Shown: positions 22,217 to 35,100 of the stretch, one piece after another
Numbering within the stretch: the stretch's first letter is position 1
Layout: each line of letters opens with the position of its first letter
Notes under the pieces: generated by a model
What the model was told of the DNA's origin: nothing
The model's input: only the letters and a program-made list of their open reading frames with translations
Database searches by the model: none
Translations under genes and position numbers: made by a program
Assembly: GCA_015179125.1 (NCBI GenBank)
Contig: WHVA01000057.1
Span: 272,525-336,524, forward strand
DNA: 64,000 bases
Source: Gautieria morchelliformis
Lineage: Eukaryota > Basidiomycota > Agaricomycetes > Gomphales > Gomphaceae
Reading direction: 5' to 3'

Positions 22217-22660
22217 GTTTGGTGCTTATCACGCACCTTTCAATTTCTGAATCGCACATAGTGAAGTTCTTTCCTTCAATCAGAGCACAGGGCCCATAAC
22301 CTGCCTGTTACATGCAATGACTGAGTTTGGAGGAATAAAAGATTAGAATCCTACTATGGGTGGACACGAGTTTAAACTCCCTTATTGGGGTGGCCACATG
22401 AAGCCGAGCTCAGGTAAATAAATAATTAGCCATTGACTTTAGCGTCAGATCTCTTCGAGGCCCAATCTTTGGACACAAGATGACGTGTCTGAAATTAATG
22501 AGACATGTCATAAGGGCGCATGTAGGCAGGTTGTCTTGCTGACAGCTTTTGCACGTGACTGCTGTTATATTATGGATGGGAATGCCTAGCTTCATTCCAG
22601 TGCATCCCAAGGTATGGATTCACGCACATGCTAGTCACCGACCCTGGATCCATTACACGC
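22217..22660. other. No recognisable gene
   Basis: I see no coding motif between the TPR fragment and the decayed copia element. Confidence 0.4.
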
Positions 22661-24789
22661 ACATGTGACATCACTTGCACATGCATCTTGCCGGTCCCTT
22701 TAACCCTGAGCCGAATATTTGGATAGTCGCAATACAAGCGAATCTCATGAAAGCAAATGCATGGCGACTGATCACAGAAAATATCCAAAGACCCATGGAT
22801 GCAGGAAAAGCGGAAAAATGGGTACTGAAAAGAAAGGAGGCTGCCGGCATCCTACTTATATCCCTAGCTCCATCGCAATACATCCACATCGAGGGCATCA
22901 GGGACAACCCTATTGAAATGTGGAGAAGGATAAGGCTTGCACACCAATTATCTGTGGTGACACCAACCACAGCCCAAAGAAAAAGGAGCAACATCAAAAC
23001 TGGTGCAATGTGCAAGAAGCAAGGCCACCCGGCAGATTGGTGCTGGATCACCCACCCTGACCTCAAACCTGCGCAAAAAGGCCATATAGCGGAAGAGCTC
23101 ACTGGAAATGCGAGTTTGTGATCCTCAGCCTCACTATCTGCCAGCTGCGACACTGATCTGAGTTGGAACACAGACATGGGGCCACCACATGACTCCTCAC
23201 TATCATTGGCTGTGAAACTACAAGAACTACCGAGTGCCCATTCAACTGCTGACAAACAAAGTGGTGTATTCAGCAGGGAGAGGGCAAGTCTTATTCACTC
23301 CCATCATCAACAGGAGAGCAGCACAACCACAACATGTTTGTTTCTCCCAAGTTCTCCATGTACCCACACTCCAAAACAACTTGCTCATGGTCCTCCACCT
23401 CACCACGCACCACAACTTCACAGTTTACATCATCAAGGACTATATTTCGTTCACCCAAGATAGCAAATTGTGCTTCTGCACCACCATATGAAATGGAATG
23501 GGCTTCTTGACCAGGAACATGATCCCAAACCCAGAAATCACACTCACCACTTCTTCATCCATTGTAGATCAATATTTGTTGCACAAATGACTAGCACACG
23601 TTGGAGACACCCGACTGGAGAAACTTCTAAAGAATAGGATGCTCAATAGAATACACATCAACTCAAATGCAACCATTCCTCTGACTTGTGAGCCGTGTAT
23701 CGCAGCAAAGCAACACCACAACCCCTTTCCAAATAAGAGCAATAGCCGCACAGCCAATCCACTTGATCTTATCATTTCAGACATACATGGGCCTCTCCCA
23801 GTTTGCACAACATCTGGATATTGTTACTGGATCACTTTCACAGATGACTGCACAAGATACAGGAGTGTTTACCTCCTAAAAACAAAGGATGAAGCCTTTG
23901 ATGCCTGCAGGGCCTATGAAGCACTTGTGGAGAACCAATTGAACATGAGAGTGAAGCACATCAGAGATGACAAAGGGGAGAATACATCAGTCAAAAATGG
24001 GGTCAGCATTTCCAACACTGAGGAACTTTCCATGAAGATACCACGAAGTGTACACCACAGCAGAATGGAATTTCAGAATGGACCAATCAGACCCTCATCA
24101 AAGGAAGTATTGCAATGCTGCAGCAAGTGCACCTCCTAGAATCGATGTGGGGAGAAGCCCTAAGATTACTAGTCTGAATCGTTGATGCCACTCCAACCTC
24201 TGCGCTGACAGACAAGACACCATACAAGGCATGGTTCGGCCGCAAACCGAACCTCAGAATGCTATGCACTTTTGGCTGCACAGCTTACGTTCATGTGCAA
24301 AAGGATGAGAGAAATGGCTTGCAACCCAGATATCACTAGTGCATTTACCTTGGTTTTGAGGATGGTTACAAGGGCTGGCACTGCTTGGATCCCACCACAA
24401 AACACATTATCATATCCCGAGACGTCATTTTTGACAAATCTGAATTTCCAGGCCTCTCTATTACAAATTGCCCCAATGAATCCCTTCTACCTTCATATGC
24501 ACCACCCCCCATCCAAGCTGCTGCTCCACCCAATGAACAGCCAGACCGAGGTGCCGAACTCCCAGAGGCCAACCTTGAAAATCCACCTCATCCTGGACCA
24601 GTTGTCCTACCAGCCAACCCTGACCCTCCAGCTGACCCTGACCCTCCAGTTGACCCTGACCCTCCAGCTGACCCTGACCCTCCAGCTGACCCTGTCCTAC
24701 CCCCACCTCCTGCCCCTCCTCATCGTTCTGGCAGGAACACTGCTCGACTCGATTACTGGCACCTCCATGATCCTTTCCTCCATCCCTAA
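22660..24789 (+). pseudogene. Decayed copia element, gag to integrase
   Basis: Several frames read copia parts in order: a Gag-like piece (NLMKANAWRLITENIQRP, 22740-23100), a protease to pre-integrase piece (VLHVPTLQNNLL near 23360), and integrase from CEPCIAAKQHHNPFP (about 23690) through DLIISDIHGPLPV, FTDDCTRYRSVYLL and HIRDDKGEN (about 23975). The tail region then reads AYVHVQKDERNGLQP and HIIISRDVIFDKSEFPG (about 24400), followed by a proline-rich linker to 24789. There are many stops and frameshifts, reverse transcriptase is missing and I found no LTRs. It is unrelated in detail to the copia element starting at 25673. Confidence 0.8.
24604..24700. repeat. 18-bp repeats in the proline-rich copia linker
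   Basis: About four to five units of CCAGCTGACCCTGACCCT encode repeats of Pro-Ala-Asp-Pro-Asp-Pro. Confidence 0.85.
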
Positions 24790-25667
24790 CAACTGCCAGA
24801 ACATGAAGATTATCGCCCTGAGGAGGGTGCAACAGCCAATGCTTCAATCATCCAGGCCCTAGAATTCATTTGTGATAAGCAAGACATCATTGAATTGGTA
24901 CTAAATGCAACAATAAAGTATGACCACATCCCCAAACATTTGCAGAAGCGATGCAACATGGACTCTCCCCCTTATATTTTTGATGTAAGAGTCCAATGTG
25001 CCCGAGCATGTGGTAGAGAGACACATCCACATCAGTTCCAGGATGCAAAGGTGTGACTGAGTACAATTGTGCATGTCTTATCCTCTTACATAAAAATACT
25101 ACATATAATACGATGGAACAACAAGGTGCATGATCTTCCAAGGCTGAAGATGGCTATGCACTGTAGGAAATGTCAGAACTTAAATTCAGTTTCCAATGCA
25201 CTTATACTGATTGTCTGTCCCAATTTGAACTTTTTTAAGGGTTCCAGAAATTTACCAAAGTACAGAACTTGTTTTCAGTACTAATTTGAACGACACAAAA
25301 GGTTGCAAACCAGTTTTTTTTTTGACCCATCAACAGGACCCTTTTTTTTTAAGTTCAAAAACAAACTTTGTTAATTGTTTCTCAAAATTAATATACATGC
25401 AAGTGTCCAATGGTTAATGACTCAAGAAATGATAACCAGGATAGCAGAGTGCAAAGCACTGCATGCAGAGAAGATACACCTATCAGGGAAATTTGAAAAC
25501 TACGTGGCTAGTCATCTTCTTCTAGATCTGGATAGACAAAAACAGTGCAAGCAAGGTCCCCACTGTGATCGATGATTCTCTAAGAACACTCTTGGCATCA
25601 TGCTGATATAGTCTCTAGCGAGTATCATCAACTCACTGCGGCCACTGTCAGCACGCTACACTCGTGC
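24790..25667. other. No recognisable gene
   Basis: An AT-rich stretch with T runs near 25313 and 25340. No frame with a known motif. Confidence 0.4.
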
Positions 25668-25672
25668 CGAAC

Positions 25673-25953
25673 TGTTAGGAAAAGTACGAGCGTCGAGTAG
25701 TTCGGCATAGTCCGAAGCTTATCTAGGAAGTGGTTCGTGCTCACGTTCTTACTCATTCTGAGACACGCGTATTTGTATGAGCGTATGTACAATAGTGTAG
25801 TCCCAGTGTGTCTTTCGCTGCCACTGGGAAGTGAGTACCTAACCTGTATAATGAGATCAAAGCTAACTAGCTTGTAGCTTACAATTGTCTTTAGGTAGTG
25901 TATAACTATCTAGTGTGTCTTTCACTGCCACTGGGAACTTACAATTGTCTTTA
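25673..25953 (+). repeat. copia 5' LTR
   Basis: 281 bp with an internal repetition: AGTGTGTCTTTCNCTGCCAC occurs twice (near 25807 and 25913) and ACTTACAATTGTCTTTA-type sequence also occurs twice. Confidence 0.95.
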
Positions 25954-25968
25954 GGTTATGGGCCCCAG
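25954..25968 (+). other. copia primer-binding site
   Basis: GGTTATGGGCCCCAG directly follows the LTR. It resembles the complement of the anticodon arm of initiator tRNA-Met (ATG in the centre), the half-tRNA priming known for copia, Ty5 and relatives. Confidence 0.6.
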
Positions 25969-27562
25969 CCCTACCTTCTGAACGCAAAAATCCACTGTAA
26001 CAATGCCAGCTACACCCTTGCTAAAATGAACAATTACCAGTCAAGTACTGGTACTGCCTACTCTGTGTTCCCAAATTTGCACCATGATAATTACTTTTCA
26101 TGGAGCGCAAGTATGGAGTCGATGTTGCGATCCCTCAACCAGTGGGAGGTTGTGATGGGAAGAGTCCCCGGTCCGATACATGCTGACTCGAAGGCTCCTA
26201 CGGAAGAGGAATTGGAGCTAGAAGAAGCTTGGATGCTCCGGATGGAGCGTGCATACACAGAAATTGATCTGCGTCTTGAAGAACAGCAACGGACGGCAAT
26301 TCGTGATAATCGCGACCCATGCTTGGCCTGGAACACACTGCATATGGTGTATGGCAATCGTTTAGCAAATACGAGAGTGTTGCTGCTCGGAGAAATCACT
26401 CACATTCATTATGACAGTTCCGGTATCATGGAGCATAAAGCCAGGATGGACTCATTACGTTTGAGGCTCATAGAAGCTGGCCATCCCGTTCCGGAGCCAC
26501 TCTATCTTGCTTCTTTCTCAACACACTCCTGGAGGAGTTTGACGCAGTTACCAATACCATCGACTGGGATCATGATACGGTGGCGGAATTGGTTGGCAAT
26601 CTGCGTCAGGTGGAGATAAGGAAGGGTTTGCGCACCGGGGCAGAGGGCTCAGCGTTTGCTATAGCAAAGAAGAAGCAACAAAAGCCCGGAACCACCTCAA
26701 CTTTGACCTCGCAGGGGGCCACGCAGAGCACCCCACAGAGTGCGAGGGGGAGCAAGCCGAAGAAGTCTTCGGGATGCTCAGGCAAATGCTATAATTGCAG
26801 AGGTCAAGGTCATTTTGCAAAGGATTGCCCCTCTCCGAAGAAGAAGAGGGACAGCGGTTTGCAACAAGATACAAAAAAGGACTCACCGACTGGCGATCAG
26901 GATAAGACCAAAGGGAGTCCTTCTACGTCACGCGGCTTATTCTCAGTCATTGAGACATTGATGTTCTTGGGCAATAGTCCTGTTACGCGGCACTGCTTTA
27001 TTGATACAGCGGCGTCAGGGAACTTTACGCCAAAAATAGAGGACTTACACGATTTCGTCCCATTCACGAGTCCTAGGTCCTTCACTGCCGCAAATGGTGT
27101 GGAGGTGCAATCGAAGGGTAGCGGTACTGTGAAAACCAGGATGAACAATCATGGAGAATGGAGGACCGTTGAAATCCCGCACGTCCAGTGGGTGCCAAGC
27201 ATTTATACGCACCTATTCTCTCCTGGACAGCTTATCAAATATGGGTTCAAAGTAAACCTCCACAGAGATGGCTGTACCATCAAAGACTCGGCGAATAGAT
27301 TAGTAGCCGAAGTATGTGAAAGAGGAAACACTTACCCTGTGGATTTCTCGATCGTGTAGCCGCGTAACCCATGCCCGATTGTTCACTCGTGAACAATAGA
27401 CTCGATGAAGCAGTAATGGCACTTACAGTGAAGGAGGAGAATGATGCTATGCGTTGGCATCAGAGGCTCGGACATCTGAACGTCGCGGACATGCGCAATT
27501 TGGCAGCGAAGCATGCCACAGGCATGCAAATAATAGAAGATCAGATCAGTAGTTGTAAAGAT

Positions 27563-27768
27563 GTCTATCTTAAGCCTTAAGTCACAAGAGCACGACAGAA
27601 CTTGACCAATGTGTGGTATTCTGATGCTATGTAGTGACAGTGTAAGGGTAAGATGCGATGGGGACCGCTAGCCGGTTCCCACACATAAACTATACAGTGG
27701 GTCCCTAAGGGGCCCACCGGGATTACGTAAATAACTAATGTACATGTAGGTACATGGGTTATTTACAG
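27563..27768. mobile_element. Small insertion in the copia integrase
   Basis: The integrase zinc-binding region reads ...SCKD before and CLACIHGKQHK after this stretch, so about 200 bp have been added between two adjacent codons. The insert contains several palindromic segments, including GTAAATAAC paired with GTTATTTAC (27726-27763). Exact ends and a target duplication are not clear. It is probably a small MITE. Confidence 0.65.
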
Positions 27769-29236
27769 TAGTGTGGATTGTTTGGCGTGCATACACGGTA
27801 AACAGCATAAGACGCCGTTTAAAACAGGGAGAACCAGAGCAACTCAGACAGGTGAATTGATCCATATGGACTTGGGTGGTCCCATGGAGACGACCAGCTT
27901 TGATGGGAAAAAATATTTCCTGATCATCGTGGATGATTATACACGAGCGATTTGGGTGGAACCACTTACCCTCAAGTCGGAGGTCATTTCCAAGGTACAG
28001 GAGTATATCCAGTTATTTGAAACTGGTTATGAAGCCAAGGTCCGAGGCATTATGGCCGACAATGGAACCGAGTTCGTTAATAATGAGATGAACCAGTATT
28101 TAAAGGAAAAAGGAATCACCTTGTATACTTCAGTCCCTTACATGCATGAACAAAATGGCGTCGCTGAAAGAGCGATCCGCATGATTACCGAGGGGGCGCA
28201 AGCGATGTTGTACGTATCCAAACTGCCAAAGACCTTGTGGTCAATGGCAGTGAAGACCATGGCATACCTTCACAATAGATCGCCTGCATGAGGTAATGGG
28301 GGAATTACGCCGATTGAGCGCATTACGGGTGAGAAGCCAAATTTAGCTCACCTGAGAGTTTTTGGTTCCCCAGTCAGTGTTGCAATCCCTAAAGAAAAGA
28401 GGAAGATATGGGATGTACAGTCACGTATGGCGTACATGGTGGGGTATGAACCATACTCCACTGGATACTTAGTCTGGTATCCAGGTACGCACCATGTGGA
28501 TAAAGCGAGGGACGTCATCTTTCATGAAGATGCAGTAACCCCCGCAATACCTACAGTATACAGCGACAACGATATGCCTCGCAGTGTTAGCGAGTCAATG
28601 ACGATGAAACCGACATCGTACGTACCTCAAAAATCCTCAGCAGCACCTCAAGCTCCAGCTGTACCCCCGCGACTTTTTATACGCATCCCAGCACGCCCTA
28701 CGTGTGTCGAATATGGCCCTGAGGATCAGGGCCATGCTATAATTGAAGAAGTCTCCCTGGATCAGCCTGAACAAGAACGGTCAAAATTAGTTTCAGACGT
28801 ACCTGATTTTCCTCAAGGAACAACACGTTCAGGCAAAGCGCAAGGAGCGATACAAGCCTTGCTAGCGACCGATGAGCAATTTCAAGACAGTGTAATAATG
28901 TCAGCTAATATTGCAGGAGAGCCAACGAACATAAACGATGCAGTGAACTTACCTGGTGAAGAAGGTGAAGCGTGGGAGCGAGCACGCCAGGCAGAATGGC
29001 AGAACATGGTCGATCATGACGTGTTCAGCGAGCCTGCAGAACCTCCTCCCAATACACAGGTGCTCAAAACGGGCACGGCACTGCGTTCGACACGTCACAA
29101 TGACATAATCACCAAATGCAAAGTTCGGATCGTCGCAAAAGGATAAAGTCAAGTCCCGGGTCTCCATTATAATGAGACCTACGCTCCTGTGATACGATGG
29201 GAAACGTTCCGCATCATTCTAGCTATCGGCGCGGTG

Positions 29237-29295
29237 TATCTTACAGCTATCTGCGTATTTTCAAAATTTACAATAATAGACAAATCAAATAGGAC
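29237..29295 (+). other. Possible intron in copia reverse transcriptase
   Basis: A 59-bp stretch with GTGTAT at the start and AATAG at the end interrupts the palm domain between LAIGA and DGLAIHQFDV. Removing it restores the reading frame. An intron in a retrotransposon should be lost on reverse transcription, so it is either a late insertion or retained RNA matters for expression. Confidence 0.55.
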
Positions 29296-30000
29296 GGCCT
29301 TGCAATCCATCAATTCGACGTAAAATCAGCGTATTTACATGGAGTCATGCAAGAAAATGTATGGGTCGAGCAACCAGAAGGGTTTAAAATACCGGGGAAG
29401 GAACACTTACCAGTGAGATTGAAGAAAGCCCTTTATGGAACGAAGCAAGGCAGCAATCAATGGAGGAAGACCCTCGAAGAGTTTATGAAGACGCTCGAAT
29501 GGACCTGCTCAGAGCACGATCAAGCGTTATTCTTCAAAACGTGGGATGATGGATCGTTGGATTCTGGGTCGATGACGCTACATCAGTAGGTCACGAAGAT
29601 CGACTCATGGGGCTTGAAGACGCATTCAGCAATCGATTCGGTGTGTCCGGTCAGGGAGACGCACATTGGATCCTTGGGACAGCCATAACTCGTAATGCTA
29701 AGTCTCATTTTATCCATATCTCGCAAGAAAGTTATATTGAGGACATAGCGGCGAAATTCAAAGTACAGAATACAAAACCACCCAAAATTCCCATTCCCCT
29801 CGGCATCGACTTCTCCGCGACCGCGAATGATGACGAACAAATGAAGGATTTCCCCTATCAAGAACTTATAGGCAGCTTAATGTTCGCTGCCACCGTGTCG
29901 CGCCCTGACATAGCACATGCTACCAACTTGGCACGATACTTGTCAAATCCTAGCCAAACTCATTGGAATCTGGCTAAGCGAATCCTTCAATATGTACAAG

Positions 30001-30027
30001 CCTGGCCTGCGCTTCGCTCCGGCCAGG
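30001..30027 (-). other. Helitron-2 3' hairpin
   Basis: CCTGGCC (30001-30007) pairs with GGCCAGG (30021-30027), with an inner GCG/CGC stem around CTT. It sits next to the terminal CTTG. Confidence 0.8.
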
Positions 30028-30045
30028 GTGTAATGGACATGGAAA

Positions 30046-33000
30046 TCATAGAATTATTTCATCATAGACAATGTTTTCCGTAGAGTCCTTGCCTGATGGA
30101 AAGCGAACTCGGACATCATCTCTATGACGCACACGTGACAAAGCGGTGTACAGTTGACCATGGGAGAAAACAGGAGTGGAAAGATCTATGGCCACACGCT
30201 CAAGGGTAAGACCTTGACAGCTATTGAAGGTAGTTGCATATGCAGGTGACAGAGGGAATTGCTTGCGGAGAAGAGTGTGGCCTGTAGAGGGCAACAAAGA
30301 GGTGAATGTGATGTGGGGAAGGAGGATGTTTTCATTGTCAATGTAGTTTAGACCTGCATGGACACGGAGGGCGTTGACAGTCACGAGGTTTTTTCCTAAG
30401 TGAGTGACAACCACTCTACAGTTCTTGATCAAGCCACGCGCGATGGAAAAATTGCGCATCATGCGATATAAACCACCTAGGTGGATGGAGAGGGAGTGGC
30501 ATGGCAAACCAGGAGGCGTTTGGCGGGCGACATAGTCAAGCATTGGTTGTGGTGATAGGACATTGGCGTCTTCAGTTTCTTTAATAGAGTCGGCTGCGGT
30601 ATATGTGTGTTCGGGAGTGTTTAAGCGGTGAAGGCATATGGAGTTATACATGTCACGTTGAGCATTTGTGGGGGCAAGGATGGAACGTGTGAGGCATTGA
30701 GCTGCATTAGCCAATATATGGGAAGGAAAGACAAAGTCGACAACATCTGATGTAGTTGAGATACGTTCGATGATATTCAATGAAACCTTGGAAGATGGGC
30801 CATTGCCTATGAGATCAACAGCAGCAGCAAAATCAGGATCATCTGCATTACGGATTGGAGTTGTCATGAACGGATTTCAAAGTCTCTCCACAGAGGTGAA
30901 CTGCGGATTGAGGCATCAATAACATCCATTTTTGAACCTTTACGGACGACAGGACATGTTTGACTAAAATCACCTAGAAGGATGATCTTTCCTCCAAAAG
31001 GAAGAGAGTTTTGCATAACACGTTGAAGGGTGTCATTGACGCATGCGAGAACAGCACGGTTTGCCATGGGTGCTTCATCCCAAATGATGATGGAAGCTTC
31101 TTTTAATAGTTGTCCACGCGGATCGTCAGGTTCAATAGGGGAACGAAGGAATTCACATAGTTCATTGACTGGAACCTTGAGATAGAAAGGTTAGCATTCA
31201 TACCAAAGAATGGAATCCAATTTCACTGACTTTAAAAGCAGCATGTGTTGTCCTACCGCCAGGATAAACCTGTGCCGCAAAAGCTGAAGTAGCAGTGGGT
31301 AATACAATTTCTTGTTTGCTGCGTCGTGAGTCACAAACAGTGTTGGTCAGGAATGTTTTACCACGACCTGCGGGTCCATCAATGAGTAATCGTAAAGGCA
31401 TTTTAGTGTCTGCAGCATGTTCTATTTCAGCAAAGATATTTTGTTGTTCAGAGTTGAATGATGCCTGGCATATTTGGGAGCGGTGGTGGAGGAGACTGGG
31501 ATTTGCAGACCATTGCAGGAGTTCGTGTTGGATTTCACTTCCACGAAGACGTGGTTCTGGTAAACCAAAGTCAGACAATTGTTTTCCATGTTCATCCAAG
31601 GACTTGGATAATTCATAGAGAGCAGCGGTGTCTGCGAAGTCATGGTTGCCACCTTGGCTGTGTAGGAAGTCACGGGAGAAGTGTTTCTTGAATGAGTTCC
31701 AAGTGGTAAGAGGCAGAGGGCAACAGTCATTTGTTAGGAGATGAATGAACAATAGACGCAACTGCTGTGGAGTGCGTAAGCATTCCACAGCCTCTGTGAG
31801 ACAGCTGTCACCTTCAGATACATTGGCAAACAACCCTGATAGGTGTGCAGCTTCTTGAAAGGTAGGTTGTATAACTCCATTGATGGTTCTTAAGTCATCA
31901 AAAGACAGAGCTGGTCTGTGCAATAACAGCAACCGGATGTAGAAACGTTCGCCTTCAGAGGGACGAACTATCTGTAGTCTTGAAATATGTGGTTTGTTAG
32001 GTTTCCGAAGTATGATGTGCATCATAGGCTGGCCATGGACATTTGGTCGTTCAATGTAGAAACGGGGGTTGACTGGTTGATTCATGTTCAACTTTTGGAG
32101 GCGAAACAATCGGTAGTAGTCTGCATAGGAGATGTCTGCAAAATTGCGCTCAAGGTTGTAATTGTCTTCAAATGAACCTCTAGGGCGACAAAAGTAACGG
32201 TCAAGCTTGGAGAGTGTGCTTGTTGATTGATGGGTGCGCTCATATTGATGAAAAAGTGTTGAGTTAGGAGTGTGCACTGGAAGTGCAGTAACAGATGGAT
32301 CCTTGGAGGTGATGTGAAATCCCAAAATTCTCCATGCAGCTTCACCTGCAGATAAATATCTGGCATCCCAGAACTCTGCAATTTCATCGACGGAAGACAT
32401 GGATGAATCTTTAAGTTGCACCCACGTACGATCAGGACCTGTAATTGGTGAGAGAAGTGAGGGATGAGTCATCAAGAGACCTACCTTTGTGAATGTACTT
32501 GAAGATGTATTGGAATAAATGACCTGTACTTGCAGCTTCAAAGTTGATGTGGCAGCGATATTTTCTGATCAACAGAAGGCAGTGTGGGACCACCATTTCA
32601 TCCCCAGGGTGACGACGATGATAAGAAACATGGCCATCATCATCCAAAGTGGTCATCTGCTGTAGTTGGCGAGGATAGTTAAATCTACACATCCGTAAAC
32701 CATTTTTTTCACGCTGACAGTAACGTGAACATGGTCGGTTTTCAGGTGGGTGACTATGGAGCATATGGGTTTTGATTAAGCCTGAGTCTTCAATGTTAGA
32801 GGGAAGTTCGGCAGAAATTACAGCATTGATATCGTCAGGTGTTATACAATCAGCTTCATATTTGGTGAGAATGTGGCAATGAGGTAGGCCACGCTTTTGA
32901 AATTCAATGCAATAGATGGTGTACAACCGCCGTCCTGCATTTGGAAACATGGTTGATAATGTTTTGAGGAAGTGAGCGAGTTTCCGTTTGAAGACACAGC

Positions 33001-34227
33001 ACACTATAAGTGGGGCATCTTCAAAACCTTGCCCAGGATGTAGTTGTTGGGAAATTTCAGGCCATTGGGGATTGCATGTCATAGTGATGAAGAAAGTTGG
33101 GGGTCCGTATGTTGAAGCAAGGGCAAGAGCATCTGCAATCTGCTCACTTGCCCATTTTCTTGAACCAAGAAAGGACGCAGGTAAGTAGATATTATTAGAA
33201 GAAGGGTTTTGCTGTGCTGAGACCCTCTGTTGATTGCGGCGGATGTAGTTGAGTCTGCACTCAAGGTCACGTGTGAACATGTCCACCAGATATTCATTGC
33301 ACAGACGTCCAAAAATTTGAAAGCGGGGTTCTCAAAGAAGCATGGCGCGATAGTACCACATTTGTGTTGACACACTGTCACTGTCTGCATCAGATGCACA
33401 GACGCCAAGTCCTTCATTGACACCCCATCCTAAAGTTCCATGCGGGAAAAGGAGGGGATATGCAAGAGGCTCCCAAAGACGGCTAACGGCTGGGATGGAT
33501 TGATTTTTGCCATTGGTTTTAGCAATGGTGAGTGAGCGAGGATGGAGGTCAGTGTGAGTAGAGTTGCGAAAGCACATGATGGCCGCAAACTAATGCAGAT
33601 GGTTAGAGATGGAGTAATGAAGAAGTTCCAATGTCCCACCTCATTTGTACCCAAAGAATCTTTGAGAACAATGGACGCCTCTGGATACATAGATGGTTGA
33701 ACCAAAGACAGTTGGCGTAAACCGTGAACAAAAGGATTGATGCGCAACAATGCATCCATCATTGCTCCTATCCAAGTCTCAGGGAGACAATGAACCCAAT
33801 TTTGGTGTGGTGCCTGGCTTGCAAGAAAGCCATCATATAATAACCACCGGATAGCAGAATCACGGTGTGTAGGGCGCAGGCGATGATAAAGGCGACCCTG
33901 AACAGAGAAGAAACCTGGAGGACCATGGAGCCCGGGAAATTCAGATGTCGACTCCAGAGAGGAAAATGAGAACACCAAGTTCAGAATTCGTGATAGAGAG
34001 GAGACACTGCTGTCATTCAGAAAAACATTGTATTCTTCAGGCAATGGAGGAAGATGCTTGACATCCATTCTTCGTTTACCTCCTTCACCACAACAGAATC
34101 CGGGTCGCTCCCCAGTTAAGAGTTGGACGTGACAATGTGGACATTCATGAGGTTTCCCAACACAGTTTGCACCCCATTCAAAAGAAGGAGTGGGCACTCT
34201 AGCAATAAACCACATGCATTGTGTCAT
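30046..34227 (-). pseudogene. Helitron-2 Rep/Pif1-helicase gene with introns
   Basis: Starts MTQCMWFIARVPTP at 34227 with zinc-binding CPHC residues. HUH motif GLPHCHIL near 32890, tyrosine motif YIFKYIHKG near 32490, Walker A DGPAGRGKTFLTN near 31360, Walker B IIIWDEAPM near 31080, GDFSQTCPVV, and helicase end motifs QGLTLERVAIDL and LYTALSRVRHRDDV. Three introns join domains cleanly: 33590-33639, 32439-32484 and 31176-31230. Two lesions remain: a TGA stop just before EPRFQIFGRL (near 33332) and a frameshift near 30870 before TTPIRNADDPDFA. So the gene appears recently inactivated. It is clearly divergent from the intronless Helitron-1 gene. Confidence 0.9.
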
Positions 34228-34559
34228 AGTGAAAAGAATAGAATGAGAAGGAGAAGGAGTTCCAGATCAGAGGAGTCGCAGATTGGAATTACGCGGTGCA
34301 ACAGTGTTCTTCCTTGATCAATGACTACGAGGTGCATCTACAACACAATGTTGGTAAGAACATAGAGAATGGTGCACAACATACATGAGTGGGGCCTCTC
34401 CTCTGATACTCAGGATAGATTTCAATGTGCATAATAAGGAAGAGGTGTCAGTGAGATGCCAACGAAAGTATGGAGCTGTACCGGCATATATTTAAAGCAA
34501 TAGATGTTGCAGAGTCTAATGGTGGGATACAGGCAAACCGCCGAACCCAATGGATCGGA

Positions 34560-35100
34560 GATGTGTAAACCTCGGAAAAGAAAAGCCATTGTACGTCCAA
34601 CACATGTGTAATCTTCGGAAAAAAAACTCCGTTTCGTACAAAGAAGTCGATGGGATGTTCAGTACGAACAGACGGTAAAAAAAGTGGACAGATAGTGTTC
34701 TGGATGTAACCCGATTAATCGGACTGATGCTACCAAACGATGTGTAATCCAAGGAAAATACCATACAACAGAGGAAGTAAGCTGATTAATCGGAGAAAGC
34801 AGGAATGGTCGAGTAATCCTGCAAAGAAGCCGATTTATCAGTAGATGCCATAAATGCATGAGTAATCCCCCCCAAGAAAGACCTCGGCCGATGTGTAATA
34901 CTCAAAAAAGAAAAGCCGTTGCATGTCCAACGCATAGGTAATCCTCAGAAAAATAACCTCTGTTTGGTACAAAGAAACCGATCGGATGCACAGTACGAAC
35001 GGATATGTAATCCCGATAAAAAAGTGGTCTGATAGAGTTCTGTAAGTAACCCGATTAATCGGACTGATGCTACCAAACGATGTGTAATCCAAGGAGAATC
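34560..35100. repeat. Tandem repeat with a period of about 335 bp
   Basis: ACCCGATTAATCGGACTGAT and the following GCTACCAAACGATGTGTAAT occur near 34709 and 35049; AGAAAAGCC followed by GTCCAAC occurs near 34579 and 34909. The copies are diverged. CGATTAATCG is itself palindromic. The block lies upstream of the Helitron-2 gene, as the 295-bp array does in Helitron-1. Confidence 0.8.

Larger units (their letters stand above)
26026..29996 (+). pseudogene. copia Gag-Pol, interrupted by Helitron-2
   Basis: Gag starts MNNYQSSTGTAY and has a frameshift near 26512. The zinc knuckle CYNCRGQGHFAKDCP is at about 26788 and the protease motif FIDTAASG at about 27000. Integrase starts WHQRLGHLNVADM (27450), is interrupted by a roughly 200-bp insert, then continues CLACIHGKQHKTPF, IIVDDYTRAIWVE, IMADNGTEF and HEQNGVAERAIR, with a TGA stop near 28289. 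Reverse transcriptase reads ITKCKVRIVAKG (29100), then a 59-bp stretch with GT-AG ends (29237-29295), IHQFDVKSAYLHG, LYGTKQG, FWVDD in a shifted frame (29570), and RILQYV at 29996. The remainder is at 48579. It is inactive because of several frame breaks. Confidence 0.92.

Noticed and set aside
24272..24862. A leucine- and threonine-rich 196-codon frame
   Set aside because: It is another frame of the 18-bp repeats in the copia linker; the neighbouring frame carries the copia motifs.
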